Of a stretch of 64,000 nucleotides of DNA, positions 17,453 through 25,408 are shown piece after piece. The notes beneath the pieces were generated by a model that was not told the DNA's origin, searched no databases, and saw only the letters and a list, made by a program, of their open reading frames with translations. Every line of letters begins with the position of its first letter. The stretch's first letter is position 1. A program made the position numbers and the translations under genes. The DNA is from Sulfuricurvum sp. (GTDB lineage: Bacteria > Campylobacterota > Campylobacteria > Campylobacterales > Sulfurimonadaceae), in NCBI GenBank assembly GCA_028718525.1, contig JAQULP010000008.1, positions 1 to 64,000 of the forward strand. The letters are read 5' to 3'.

Positions 17453-18553
17453 ATGATAACAACCTCCATTTCTGAGCGACTCAAACTCCTTATCTCCCTT
17501 TCACTGCTCGTCACTGTCGTGTTTGCGATTGTCATCGGATATTATCTTTTTGGTCAGCTCCATCAGGCTGAAAAGCTGCAACGGCAGAGTCTTGCCATAC
17601 AAAAAACAGCCGCTATTATTCATAACCTCCAAAAAGAGCGTGGACTGAGCAGCGGTTTTGTGGGGAGCCGCGGAGCCGTTTTTGGGAGCGAAGTCCTCAA
17701 TCAACGGGTTAATACCAGCCATGCCCTATCACATGCCGGGGTTGTGGAACACTCGTATAATTCCTATAACAAAACGTTTCATACCAAGCTTACCGCTCTG
17801 CGTCACAAAGTAGATGCCCTCTCAACCCCCGCTATCGATGCCTTTGATACCTATACCGATCTTATCAGCGGTATGCGTTCGGATTATCTGGGGCAGGTGA
17901 TTACGGTTTCTCATTTTCAGATGCGCAACCAATTACAGGCGTATACGAATCTGATGGCGATGAAAGAGGCGATGGGGCAGATGCGCGGGGCGATGGCGGC
18001 CGTGACGTCCAGACATGCCATCGATCATCAGCTCTATTTGCGTATCGCCCATGCAAAAGCCGAATTTGATATTGCCGAGGGGCGTTTTTTGGTAATGGCC
18101 AATCCCAAAGAGCAAGAGCATTACGCCATGATCAAAACGTATGCCGAATTTGCTTTGATGTTTCAGACCATCGACGCCTTTCTTGCCCATCCCAATCCGC
18201 AAGAGCTGAGTGAACCGCATGCCTGGTTTGTTATGGCAACCGAGGCGATTGATAATGTCTACGGGATTGAAAACGGGTATTTTATTAGGTTTAACACCAT
18301 CGTTGAGGAGGAGCTTTCAACGGCGCGGATGGGGTTGATATACGGTATCGTGATATTTGCCTTGATGATTGCGTCCATTTTGCTGCTGGGGGAAAAATTG
18401 CGGGGAGTATCGAAAAAAATATCACACTTTTGGATGAATACAAAAATGCCGTCGACCGAAGCAGCATTGTCTCCAAAACGACGCTCAACGGTATCATCAC
18501 CTACGTCAACGAACCGTTTTGCGACATTTCAGGATACACGACGGAGGAGTTGA
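17453..18553 (+). CDS. NIT-domain sensor, N-terminal part of a frameshifted NIT-PAS-HD-GYP gene
   Basis: This frame encodes a first transmembrane helix (about 10-32), a periplasmic nitrate/nitrite-sensing (NIT) domain (about 45-290, with HNLQKERGLSSGFVGS and RGAMAAVTSRHAID), and a second helix (about 297-318). After about residue 325 the reading turns to nonsense, because an A7 run at 18413-18419 shifts the frame. The expected continuation (KNITLLDEYKNAVD, a common linker before PAS domains) lies in the -1 frame and belongs to the next entry. The pair is probably one gene of about 656 residues that is broken, phase-variable, or read by slippage. Confidence 0.8.
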   Translation: MITTSISERLKLLISLSLLVTVVFAIVIGYYLFGQLHQAEKLQRQSLAIQKTAAIIHNLQKERGLSSGFVGSRGAVFGSEVLNQRVNTSHALSHAGVVEHSYNSYNKTFHTKLTALRHKVDALSTPAIDAFDTYTDLISGMRSDYLGQVITVSHFQMRNQLQAYTNLMAMKEAMGQMRGAMAAVTSRHAIDHQLYLRIAHAKAEFDIAEGRFLVMANPKEQEHYAMIKTYAEFALMFQTIDAFLAHPNPQELSEPHAWFVMATEAIDNVYGIENGYFIRFNTIVEEELSTARMGLIYGIVIFALMIASILLLGEKLRGVSKKISHFWMNTKMPSTEAALSPKRRSTVSSPTSTNRFATFQDTRRRS

Positions 18554-19425
18554 TCGGAAAATCGCACAGTATTGTCCGTCATCCCGATATGTCTTCGGAG
18601 GTGTTTCGGGAGATGTGGAAGACGATCCTCAACAAGCTTCCGTGGACCGGGATTGTCAAAAACCGTAAAAAAGACGGTTCGCCCTATTGGGTCAAGGTGA
18701 CGATCAACCCGATTTTGGATCATAACGACGAGATTGAAGAGTTTATCGCTATCCGTAACGACATTACCGAAACGATTCTTTTGCATGAGGAACTGGGGAA
18801 AACCCAGCAGGATATGATTATTCGAATCGGGGAGGTCGGTGAAACCCGAAGCCGGGAAACGGGTCACCATGTACGGCGCGTAGCGGAGTATTCCCGAATT
18901 TTGGCAACCCGGTATGGGCTAAGCGAAGAGGAGATCCGCAATCTGACCAATGCCAGTCCGATGCACGATATCGGAAAAATCGGCATCCCGGATTCGATTT
19001 TGCAAAAAGTGGGACCTCTGGACGATGCCGAATGGGAAGTCATGCGTACCCACAGCGAAACGGGTTACCGGTTTTTTAAAGATTCCGATTCCCCGTTGTT
19101 GAAAGCCGCCGCCATCATCACGTATGAACACCATGAAAAATGGGATGGGTCGGGATATCCGCGCGGGCTGAAAGGGGAGGCTATCCATATTTTCGGCCGT
19201 ATTACGGCATTAGCCGATGTTTTCGATGCGCTGGGAAGCGACCGATGCTATAAGAAAGCGTGGGAGAATGAACGGATATTTGAGCTGTTCCGCCAAGAAC
19301 GGGGAAAACATTTCGACCCGATTTTGGTCGATCTGTTTTTCAAACACCTCGACGAATTTCTCGCTATTCAGTCCTATTATACGGAAACCGGGAATGAAAG
19401 AGGTCCGACCTCTGCTGATGCGTAA
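18430..19425 (+). CDS. PAS-HD-GYP c-di-GMP phosphodiesterase, C-terminal part of the frameshifted gene
   Basis: A PAS domain (about 10-115; GIITYVNEPFCDISGYTTEELIG) is followed by an HD-GYP domain (about 130-315). The metal-binding HD is in HDIGKIGIPDS, and the GYP loop is HHEKWDGSGYPRGLKG, both intact, so c-di-GMP hydrolysis is expected if the protein is made. The TTG at 18430 is simply the first possible start; the reading frame continues upstream in phase with the NIT-domain gene once one base is added to the A7 tract at 18413-18419. Overlap with the upstream frame is 124 bases. Confidence 0.85.
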   Translation: MDEYKNAVDRSSIVSKTTLNGIITYVNEPFCDISGYTTEELIGKSHSIVRHPDMSSEVFREMWKTILNKLPWTGIVKNRKKDGSPYWVKVTINPILDHNDEIEEFIAIRNDITETILLHEELGKTQQDMIIRIGEVGETRSRETGHHVRRVAEYSRILATRYGLSEEEIRNLTNASPMHDIGKIGIPDSILQKVGPLDDAEWEVMRTHSETGYRFFKDSDSPLLKAAAIITYEHHEKWDGSGYPRGLKGEAIHIFGRITALADVFDALGSDRCYKKAWENERIFELFRQERGKHFDPILVDLFFKHLDEFLAIQSYYTETGNERGPTSADA

Positions 19426-19440
19426 GGTTTCCTCTATCGC

Positions 19441-20241
19441 TTAAGCGATAGCCCCCCCTTTTAAAATAAACTCTACCGCCTGCCGGGTAGAACGGAAGGT
19501 TTTGACTTCACCGATCGAAAGGTCCAGATGGGTCATCGCTTTGGCGATATTTTTGCTGATTCCGGTCAGATAGGCTTGTGATCCCATCATCGAAATGGCA
19601 CTGTAGAGTTTTCGAAGCTGGTTGGCCACTTCGGTATTGACATCAAAGATGGCGTTAATATCGATAATGACGTGTTCCGATTCAAGCCGCTCCAGAGTTC
19701 CGAGGATTTTGTCAATGACTTGGATGACCCGATTGGAATCGAGCGTTCCGACGATCGAGACCAGCAATATCCCTTTCCAGATTTCGCTTATCGGAGCTTC
19801 CCGCTCAGAGAGTTCTGCCGCCGAAGCTTGCTGGATACGGTTGTTTTCCTGCAAAACGTTAAAGATCAGACGGGAGGTCAGGGATTCGAAAAAGGCGGTC
19901 ATTTTGGCGGCGATATCAAAATGGAACACCCCTTTGGTATCCAATGCTTTAAACAACGGGAATTTGAGGTAGCAGGTATATACCGAATTCCGAAAGTTAT
20001 AGAAGCGCTCATCTCCCCGTATTTCGGCCACTTTTTTCAGGAAATTGGTCAGTGCCACCGCTTCATCGCTCATGGGATCGAGATCGCTTTGCAAACACTC
20101 CTCGAAAAAACTCAGAAAATCGGCATAATAACGCATTTCGCTTTCGCGCTCTTCGGGTGAAAAATATTCAATCCACCCCTGAATAAGGGTATTTCGTTCT
20201 TGTCGAACAATGTCTACTAACGGATTTAAGAGTTCATTCAT
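19441..20241 (-). CDS. STAS-domain stressosome-like protein (RsbR type)
   Basis: A 266-residue soluble protein with an N-terminal four-helix region (about 1-150, RsbRD-like) and a C-terminal STAS domain (about 155-265; LLVSIVGTLDSNRVIQVIDKIL and VIIDINAIFDVNTEVANQL). This is the RsbR co-antagonist layout of stressosomes. The usual phosphorylatable position after VIID is followed by T in DVNTEVA. It is the last gene of an overlapping trio: its ATG lies in the stop codon of the RsbT/RsbX fusion (4-base overlap). It would act in partner switching, sequestering or releasing the kinase domain next door. Confidence 0.82.
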   Translation of the reverse strand: MNELLNPLVDIVRQERNTLIQGWIEYFSPEERESEMRYYADFLSFFEECLQSDLDPMSDEAVALTNFLKKVAEIRGDERFYNFRNSVYTCYLKFPLFKALDTKGVFHFDIAAKMTAFFESLTSRLIFNVLQENNRIQQASAAELSEREAPISEIWKGILLVSIVGTLDSNRVIQVIDKILGTLERLESEHVIIDINAIFDVNTEVANQLRKLYSAISMMGSQAYLTGISKNIAKAMTHLDLSIGEVKTFRSTRQAVEFILKGGAIA

Positions 20242-21227
20242 GCCATTTCCTTGTTTTTGATGTAAATAATCGACGCATCATCGGAGAGTGATCCGCAAAA
20301 GTAAAGCGCGGCGCACATTGCCGCATTGGTCTGACTTTCAAATATTGTAGCACTTACGTTTTCAAAACATCCTTTAAGAACACCGTCGCTGGTGATCACC
20401 AAGGGGATTGGCGAAGAGAGTTGAAAACGGGTGTGGGTCGTTTTGCCGTAATGGGCCCCGAGACTCCCTGAACGGAGGGAATGCGGATGGAAATGTTCAT
20501 CACAGGGTTCCCAGATAGTCAGGTTTCCGACCCCGGCGAGAATCAGTTCCGAAGTTTCGAGCGCCCCAACGACTAAATCACAGCTTCGGGCGTTTTGTTC
20601 CAGCAGATAACGGTGGAGCGATTTGTAGAAATCATCGATGGTCAGGATGGAGTGGCAGTGGCGTTTGAAATAATCACTGATGAGATTCGCCGCCGCCGCC
20701 GCTTTCATTCCGTGACCCGACGCATCTCCGAAAGCGAAGAGTCTCCCCTTCTGAAGGGCGAAATCACCGTTATAGTTGTCATCAAACGGAATAGAGAGCC
20801 AGTCGATTTGTTCGTATTGAGTGATTTTGCCAAAAAAAACCACGGTTCCGCGAAAGGGATTTTTTTCGGTAGAGACAATTTCCAGGCAATAGCCGTCTAT
20901 CGAATTCAGAGAACTCAGACCGATCCCTAATGAGGACTCCTCAAAAGTCGAATACCCCTTTTGCAGAGCAAGTTCGGTATTCCCGATCCCTTTTCCGCGG
21001 TCGCAGGCCGCTAAAGCCAGAAATCCCCCTTTTTCCAAAAGCCACAGTTCCCCGGTACTTTGAGAGTGTTTGAGAATATTGCTTCCCAGCTCCATGGCGG
21101 CAAAGATGTAGAGTTCCCGTTCATGGGAATCGGAAAAATAGTGGCTGATCTCAATTTTGGCATAGATGATATCGCTTTTGCTGGTAACCAAAAAACGGCG
21201 GAGACGTTTCACAGCAGATATCCCCAT
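20238..21227 (-). CDS. RsbT-like kinase fused to RsbX/SpoIIE-like phosphatase
   Basis: A 329-residue cytoplasmic protein. Residues about 1-135 form a GHKL ATPase/anti-sigma kinase domain (N-box MELGSNILKHS, G1 CDRGKGIGN, G2 SSLGIGLSSL), as in RsbT. Residues about 140-325 form a PP2C/SpoIIE-like phosphatase (FAFGDASGHG, LVITSDGVLKG, SDDASIIYI), as in RsbX. The fusion puts opposing kinase and phosphatase activities on one chain, presumably acting on the STAS protein encoded next. Its start overlaps the end of the HD-GYP gene by 19 bases. Confidence 0.85.
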   Translation of the reverse strand: MGISAVKRLRRFLVTSKSDIIYAKIEISHYFSDSHERELYIFAAMELGSNILKHSQSTGELWLLEKGGFLALAACDRGKGIGNTELALQKGYSTFEESSLGIGLSSLNSIDGYCLEIVSTEKNPFRGTVVFFGKITQYEQIDWLSIPFDDNYNGDFALQKGRLFAFGDASGHGMKAAAAANLISDYFKRHCHSILTIDDFYKSLHRYLLEQNARSCDLVVGALETSELILAGVGNLTIWEPCDEHFHPHSLRSGSLGAHYGKTTHTRFQLSSPIPLVITSDGVLKGCFENVSATIFESQTNAAMCAALYFCGSLSDDASIIYIKNKEMA

Positions 21228-22282
21228 TCAAGGGTATTGGTCTGATCGGCACGGTAATTACTGATAATCATTTCGTGTTTGATCTCTACACCGGTTTCGG
21301 TTTGAATTTTTTTGAGGAGCGTCTCGGTTTTGAATTCGAAGAAATCAATAGCATCTCCAAAATAGAGGAGAAAAAAACGGTCCGCCATGGTTCTGCAGGC
21401 TCGGATATCGCCGTCTTTGACCTCCATCAGTTCGCTTGAGGGGGAAAAATCCTGCAGCAGTGTACCAATCTGAACCAGCAGCTTGTCTCCGTGCGAGAGG
21501 CCGTATCGGCTGTTGATCTCTTTGAACCCTTTGATGTCGAATTTCAGCAAAGAGATGCGCAGCCCTTTGGCACTCGCTTTTTTGATAAAGACCAAAAGGG
21601 CGTTGCGGTTAAAAAGGGAGGTGAGCGGATCTTTGTAAAAAAAAGTGTTTCGGGCTATTTCAAGATTGGGGAGATAGATTCTTTCGGACTCTTCGACTGC
21701 CGTATATAAATGAACATTGGCCAGAAAGGTTTCGGTCAATGCCGGATCCGTATGCCCCTCGCTCGCCATTTTTTTCATCAGCTCCACCGCTTTTTCGGGA
21801 CTCATCCCGTCGCGGTAAACACGATTGCTCGTCAATGCGTCATAAATATCGGCAATGGCTAAAATACGGGCGCCCAAAGGGATCTCTTCACCGGAGAGTC
21901 CATCCGGATATCCTGTGCCGTCGATCCTTTCGTGATGATGCCGGACGAGCGGGATCAAATGGCGCCACGTATCCATCCGATCGATAATAATACCCGAGAG
22001 GGTACTGTGCTGTTGAATCATGGCGTATTCTGCTGAGGTCAAACGTTCGGGTTTGAGCAAAACAGCATCCGGAATACCGATTTTTCCTAAATCGTGAACC
22101 AAACCTCCAAAATAGATATCTCTGACCTCCTGTTCGGAAAGTCCCAGCGTCATGGCAAGTTGGGCGGCCAGGTGGGCAACCCGTTTGGAATGCCCTTTGG
22201 TATAGGCGTCGCGCAGTTCAATGGTAGAAACCAAAGCATCAACGATTTGTGCTTCTTTACTGTCATCTTTAATATCGCCCAT
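21209..22282 (-). CDS. HD-GYP protein with degenerate GGDEF domain
   Basis: A 357-residue cytoplasmic protein with an HD-GYP phosphodiesterase domain first (about 10-190; HDLGKIGIPDAV and HHHERIDGTGYPDGLSG, both intact) and a GGDEF-like domain second (about 215-350; DPLTSLFNRNALLVFIKK). The GGDEF signature itself has become MADRF, so cyclase activity is unlikely and the domain may bind GTP or act as a scaffold. It is the first gene of an overlapping trio with an RsbT/RsbX fusion and a STAS protein, which suggests that the stress switch controls c-di-GMP breakdown, or the reverse. Confidence 0.88.
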   Translation of the reverse strand: MGDIKDDSKEAQIVDALVSTIELRDAYTKGHSKRVAHLAAQLAMTLGLSEQEVRDIYFGGLVHDLGKIGIPDAVLLKPERLTSAEYAMIQQHSTLSGIIIDRMDTWRHLIPLVRHHHERIDGTGYPDGLSGEEIPLGARILAIADIYDALTSNRVYRDGMSPEKAVELMKKMASEGHTDPALTETFLANVHLYTAVEESERIYLPNLEIARNTFFYKDPLTSLFNRNALLVFIKKASAKGLRISLLKFDIKGFKEINSRYGLSHGDKLLVQIGTLLQDFSPSSELMEVKDGDIRACRTMADRFFLLYFGDAIDFFEFKTETLLKKIQTETGVEIKHEMIISNYRADQTNTLEWGYLL

Positions 22283-22456
22283 TGATTATGTATCCATTGT
22301 TGAATTTCAAGTACCGAAACTATTATTGATTATGAAATAAATGTACTCCTAAAACTCTTTGAAAGATATAAAAAGTAAAGAGGCCCATGATGGAATTTCA
22401 TCCGATAAATCCTATGCGTTATAATGGCGGTTACAATTTACCGAAAAAGATAGTTT

Positions 22457-22924
22457 ATGAGCACTCCCGAACCAACTGTAATCCGAGCCCAAACGTTTAC
22501 TCCGATGTACTCCCAAACCGAAGACCGTATCCGACTGGTGATCAATTACGCCGATTACGCCAATCGGGTCGATTTGTGGTTGACACGGGCGTTTTTACTG
22601 AAACTGATCCCCAGTATCGACGATTGTCTCGATGGGTATGAAACAACCGCCCCCAGCTCCGAAGTGCAAAAACAGACCGATAAAACAGCACAGACCCAAA
22701 CCGATGCCCCGACGCTTACGATGACGGAAAAACAGGGATATCTCGTTCATGCCGTCGATATTACCCACCACAAAGAGAGTCAGCAGTTCAGCCTCTTGTT
22801 TAAAACCGAGCAGCCGCAGGTACGTGCCACCCTCACCGCACCGCTGTTGCGGACGGTTTTGAAATCGATCTTTGCGGCAATACCGAAGATTGAGTGGGGA
22901 ATATCTCCGCAATGGATACGCTAA
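22457..22924 (+). CDS. Hypothetical protein
   Basis: A 155-residue soluble protein I do not recognise. It has no signal peptide or membrane segment. Two predicted structured parts (about 1-60, with IRLVINYADYANRVDLWLTR, and about 90-155, with GYLVHAVDITHHKESQQFSLLFK) are joined by a polar T/Q-rich linker (about 68-90). A -10 box TATAAT lies at 22420-22425, 31 bp upstream of the ATG. It stands between the stress-switch operon (divergent) and the fused hydrogenase gene 54 bp downstream. An overlapping frame beginning at 22387 looks non-coding. Confidence 0.6.
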   Translation: MSTPEPTVIRAQTFTPMYSQTEDRIRLVINYADYANRVDLWLTRAFLLKLIPSIDDCLDGYETTAPSSEVQKQTDKTAQTQTDAPTLTMTEKQGYLVHAVDITHHKESQQFSLLFKTEQPQVRATLTAPLLRTVLKSIFAAIPKIEWGISPQWIR

Positions 22925-22940
22925 AGTAGCTTTTTGAGTT

Positions 22941-22946
22941 TATAAT
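22941..22946 (+). promoter_or_regulatory. Putative -10 box of the fused hydrogenase operon
   Basis: TATAAT lies 32 bp upstream of the ATG at 22979, with AAAGGGGAG as ribosome-binding site. The TGAATRRTTRTTCA palindrome found at hydA and the nickel permease is not present here. Confidence 0.5.
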
Positions 22947-22978
22947 AGCCGAATCGATTAGACAACAAAGGGGAGTCA

Positions 22979-25408
22979 ATGCGGATCGTTATTGTCGGAG
23001 GCGGGATTGCCGCTGTGTATATTGCCAATACGCTCATGGCGCAGGATAGCAGATCGGATGTTGTGATTGTTTCGGATGAAGAGCACCCTCCGTATGACCG
23101 GATTCATCTGTGTAAATTAGTAGAAGATTGCAAGTGTGTCGACTCTATTGAACTCGAACTGCATCCTGCCGTTCGGCTGGAACTGAACCAAAAAATCATT
23201 TCGCTTGATCCTGACGCCAAACGGGTATTCAGCGAGCATGCCGCATTTCATTACGACAAACTGATCATTGCTACCGGTTCGGTTCCCAAAACTCTTTTTA
23301 ATATTTCCGAAATTGAAAATGCCGCGACCTTCCGTTCGCAGAAAGATTGCGAAGCGATTGCGCAGGGGATTGTCGGGAAAAACGTCGTTATCGTCGGGGC
23401 AGGACCGATCGCACTGGAACTTCTCGATACGCTGGTACGCAGTAAGGACCCTAAAACCCTAACGCTGTTGGTCCGTAAAAACTACCTTTATTCCGAGGTG
23501 ATCAGCCGTGAAGGGCTGGAATTGATACGGGGAATTTTTGAAACGGATCCCCGCGTACGTATCCGTTTTAACGACCAGATTGTGGATAAAGAGGTTCGCG
23601 GCCATACCCTTACGAAAATTTTGACCAAGCAAGGGGAGATAATCGAGGACCCTTTTATTGTTTTCGGCGTGGGGATCGATCCGAATATCCCTTTTGCCCG
23701 TGAAACGCTCGAATGCGATAAGGGAATTTTGGTCAATGAGCGGATGCAGACCTCCATCGAGGATATTTACTGCGTCGGCGAAGCGGCACAGCTTCGCAAG
23801 GGGGGATTTATCGCCGGGCGGGTCAAAGAGTGTACGCTTCAAGCCGATATCGCAATCGCCAATCTCCTCGGAGACGGAGAGAAAACCTTTCAAGAAGAGG
23901 TCTCTATCGACGGACTCAAAGTGGGCTCTTTTTTATTCGCTGATGTTACGGCGACCGATTTTAACCCAAAAGATGGCGAGAACGAAACGATTCTGATCGC
24001 CCACGGGGATCGGATTGATCAGTACATTGTCAACCATGACCGGCTGAAACGGTTTATCGGGATCAATACCAATATCGATCTTTTGGCGCTGAAACGGCTT
24101 ATGGCAACCGATTCTCCGATCGATGCGGCGTATCTGTATTCCAACCGTCTGATGTCGGAATATGGGCGTTTGGTCTGCAGCTGCGAAGGGGTGCATGAAC
24201 AGGAGCTGGTCGATATCATCAAAGAGAATGCGGTAACGTCATTCGGCGAACTGAAAGAACACTCCAGTGCGGGACGTACCTGCGGACGGTGCAAACAGGA
24301 TATATGCGCCATCATCAGTGCCACCCCTGTCGATCCCGAAGAGGCGGCGCGGCTCAAACAAGAGCGAAAAGCGGCGGCCGAAGCGGCAGAACTGGCCAAA
24401 GTGCGTGCACGTATCGATAAATACAATGCCCTGCACCCTGCCAACCAGCTCAGCGGTGAAAATCTTGATGAAGCGCTCAAATCGTTCGAGATGAGCAAGG
24501 AGTATAACCGTTGGGTCTCGATGATCACCGCATCGATGCATTTGCATCCGAGCTATGAAGAGCCGGTCAAAGAGGCGGTAGTCCAGTTGAACAAGATCCC
24601 GATCATTTGGCTCGAACTCGCCGATTGTACGGGCAACTCGGAAGCCTTTATCAAAACATCCCACCCTAAAGTGGATGATTTGATCCTCAAATACATTTCG
24701 CTCGATTACCATGAACTGTTGATGGCGGGATCGGGAGACCAATCGGAATCGGCGCTGGAGAGTATCCTCCAAAACGATAGCGGAAAATATCTCCTGCTGG
24801 TCGAGGGGGCGGTCCCCCTTGGGCTGGACGGCAAATTTTTGCGGATCGGTCCGAAAGGGGAAACGGGGCTGGAGTTGCTCCGCCGGGTCGCAAAAAATGC
24901 CGCGGCGGTGATGTCGGTCGGTTCCTGTGCGTATGACGGCGGCGTCGTTGCCGCTCACCCCAATCCGACGGGTGCGGTAGGGGTCGCCGAAGCATTGGGG
25001 CGCGATGATATTATCAACCTCCCCGGATGTCCTACCAATCCGATCAATATCGTCGGAACGCTGCTGCACTATATTATGTTTGATGAATTTCCGAAGCTAG
25101 ACAGCCATAACCGTCCCGAATGGGCGTACGGATTTCGGGTGCATGACAACTGTGAACGCCGAGGCCATTACGATGCGGATGAATTTGTGCTCGAATGGGG
25201 AGATGAGGGGGCGAAGAAGGGGTGGTGCCTTTTTCAAATGGGGTGTAAAGGGCCGTATGCCGATCTCAACTGCTCGCTGGTGAAATTCAATGAGGGGACG
25301 AGCTGGCCGGTTCAGGCAGGGCATGGATGTTTTGCCTGCGGACAGGGAAAAATAGCGTTTGACCTGTACGCCAATAACCGTAAATTACCGGAGGAAAATC
25401 ATGAGTAA
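22979..25408 (+). CDS. FAD oxidoreductase - [2Fe-2S] - [NiFe]-hydrogenase small subunit fusion
   Basis: An 809-residue fusion. Residues 1-380 are an FAD/NAD(P)-dependent oxidoreductase like the N-terminal part of NirB (FAD-binding GGGIAAVYIA at 7-16; second nucleotide-binding VIVGAGPIALE at 137-147). Residues 395-445 carry a BFD-like [2Fe-2S] motif (C400-x-C402, C435-x2-C438). Residues 535-790 are a [NiFe]-hydrogenase small subunit with Fe-S ligands C550, C650, C684 (proximal), H722, C725, C750, C756 (distal) and C765, C784, C787 (medial). The fourth proximal ligand is N553 instead of Cys. There is no Tat signal or membrane anchor, so it should be cytoplasmic. Electrons from H2 would run through the clusters to FAD and probably NAD(P). 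The large subunit gene overlaps by 8 bases. Confidence 0.9.
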   Translation: MRIVIVGGGIAAVYIANTLMAQDSRSDVVIVSDEEHPPYDRIHLCKLVEDCKCVDSIELELHPAVRLELNQKIISLDPDAKRVFSEHAAFHYDKLIIATGSVPKTLFNISEIENAATFRSQKDCEAIAQGIVGKNVVIVGAGPIALELLDTLVRSKDPKTLTLLVRKNYLYSEVISREGLELIRGIFETDPRVRIRFNDQIVDKEVRGHTLTKILTKQGEIIEDPFIVFGVGIDPNIPFARETLECDKGILVNERMQTSIEDIYCVGEAAQLRKGGFIAGRVKECTLQADIAIANLLGDGEKTFQEEVSIDGLKVGSFLFADVTATDFNPKDGENETILIAHGDRIDQYIVNHDRLKRFIGINTNIDLLALKRLMATDSPIDAAYLYSNRLMSEYGRLVCSCEGVHEQELVDIIKENAVTSFGELKEHSSAGRTCGRCKQDICAIISATPVDPEEAARLKQERKAAAEAAELAKVRARIDKYNALHPANQLSGENLDEALKSFEMSKEYNRWVSMITASMHLHPSYEEPVKEAVVQLNKIPIIWLELADCTGNSEAFIKTSHPKVDDLILKYISLDYHELLMAGSGDQSESALESILQNDSGKYLLLVEGAVPLGLDGKFLRIGPKGETGLELLRRVAKNAAAVMSVGSCAYDGGVVAAHPNPTGAVGVAEALGRDDIINLPGCPTNPINIVGTLLHYIMFDEFPKLDSHNRPEWAYGFRVHDNCERRGHYDADEFVLEWGDEGAKKGWCLFQMGCKGPYADLNCSLVKFNEGTSWPVQAGHGCFACGQGKIAFDLYANNRKLPEENHE

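Noticed and set aside
22387-22641. 84-codon frame overlapping the hypothetical gene at 22457
   Set aside because: It starts upstream of the -10 box at 22420-22425 and lacks a ribosome-binding site. The 155-codon frame is better supported.
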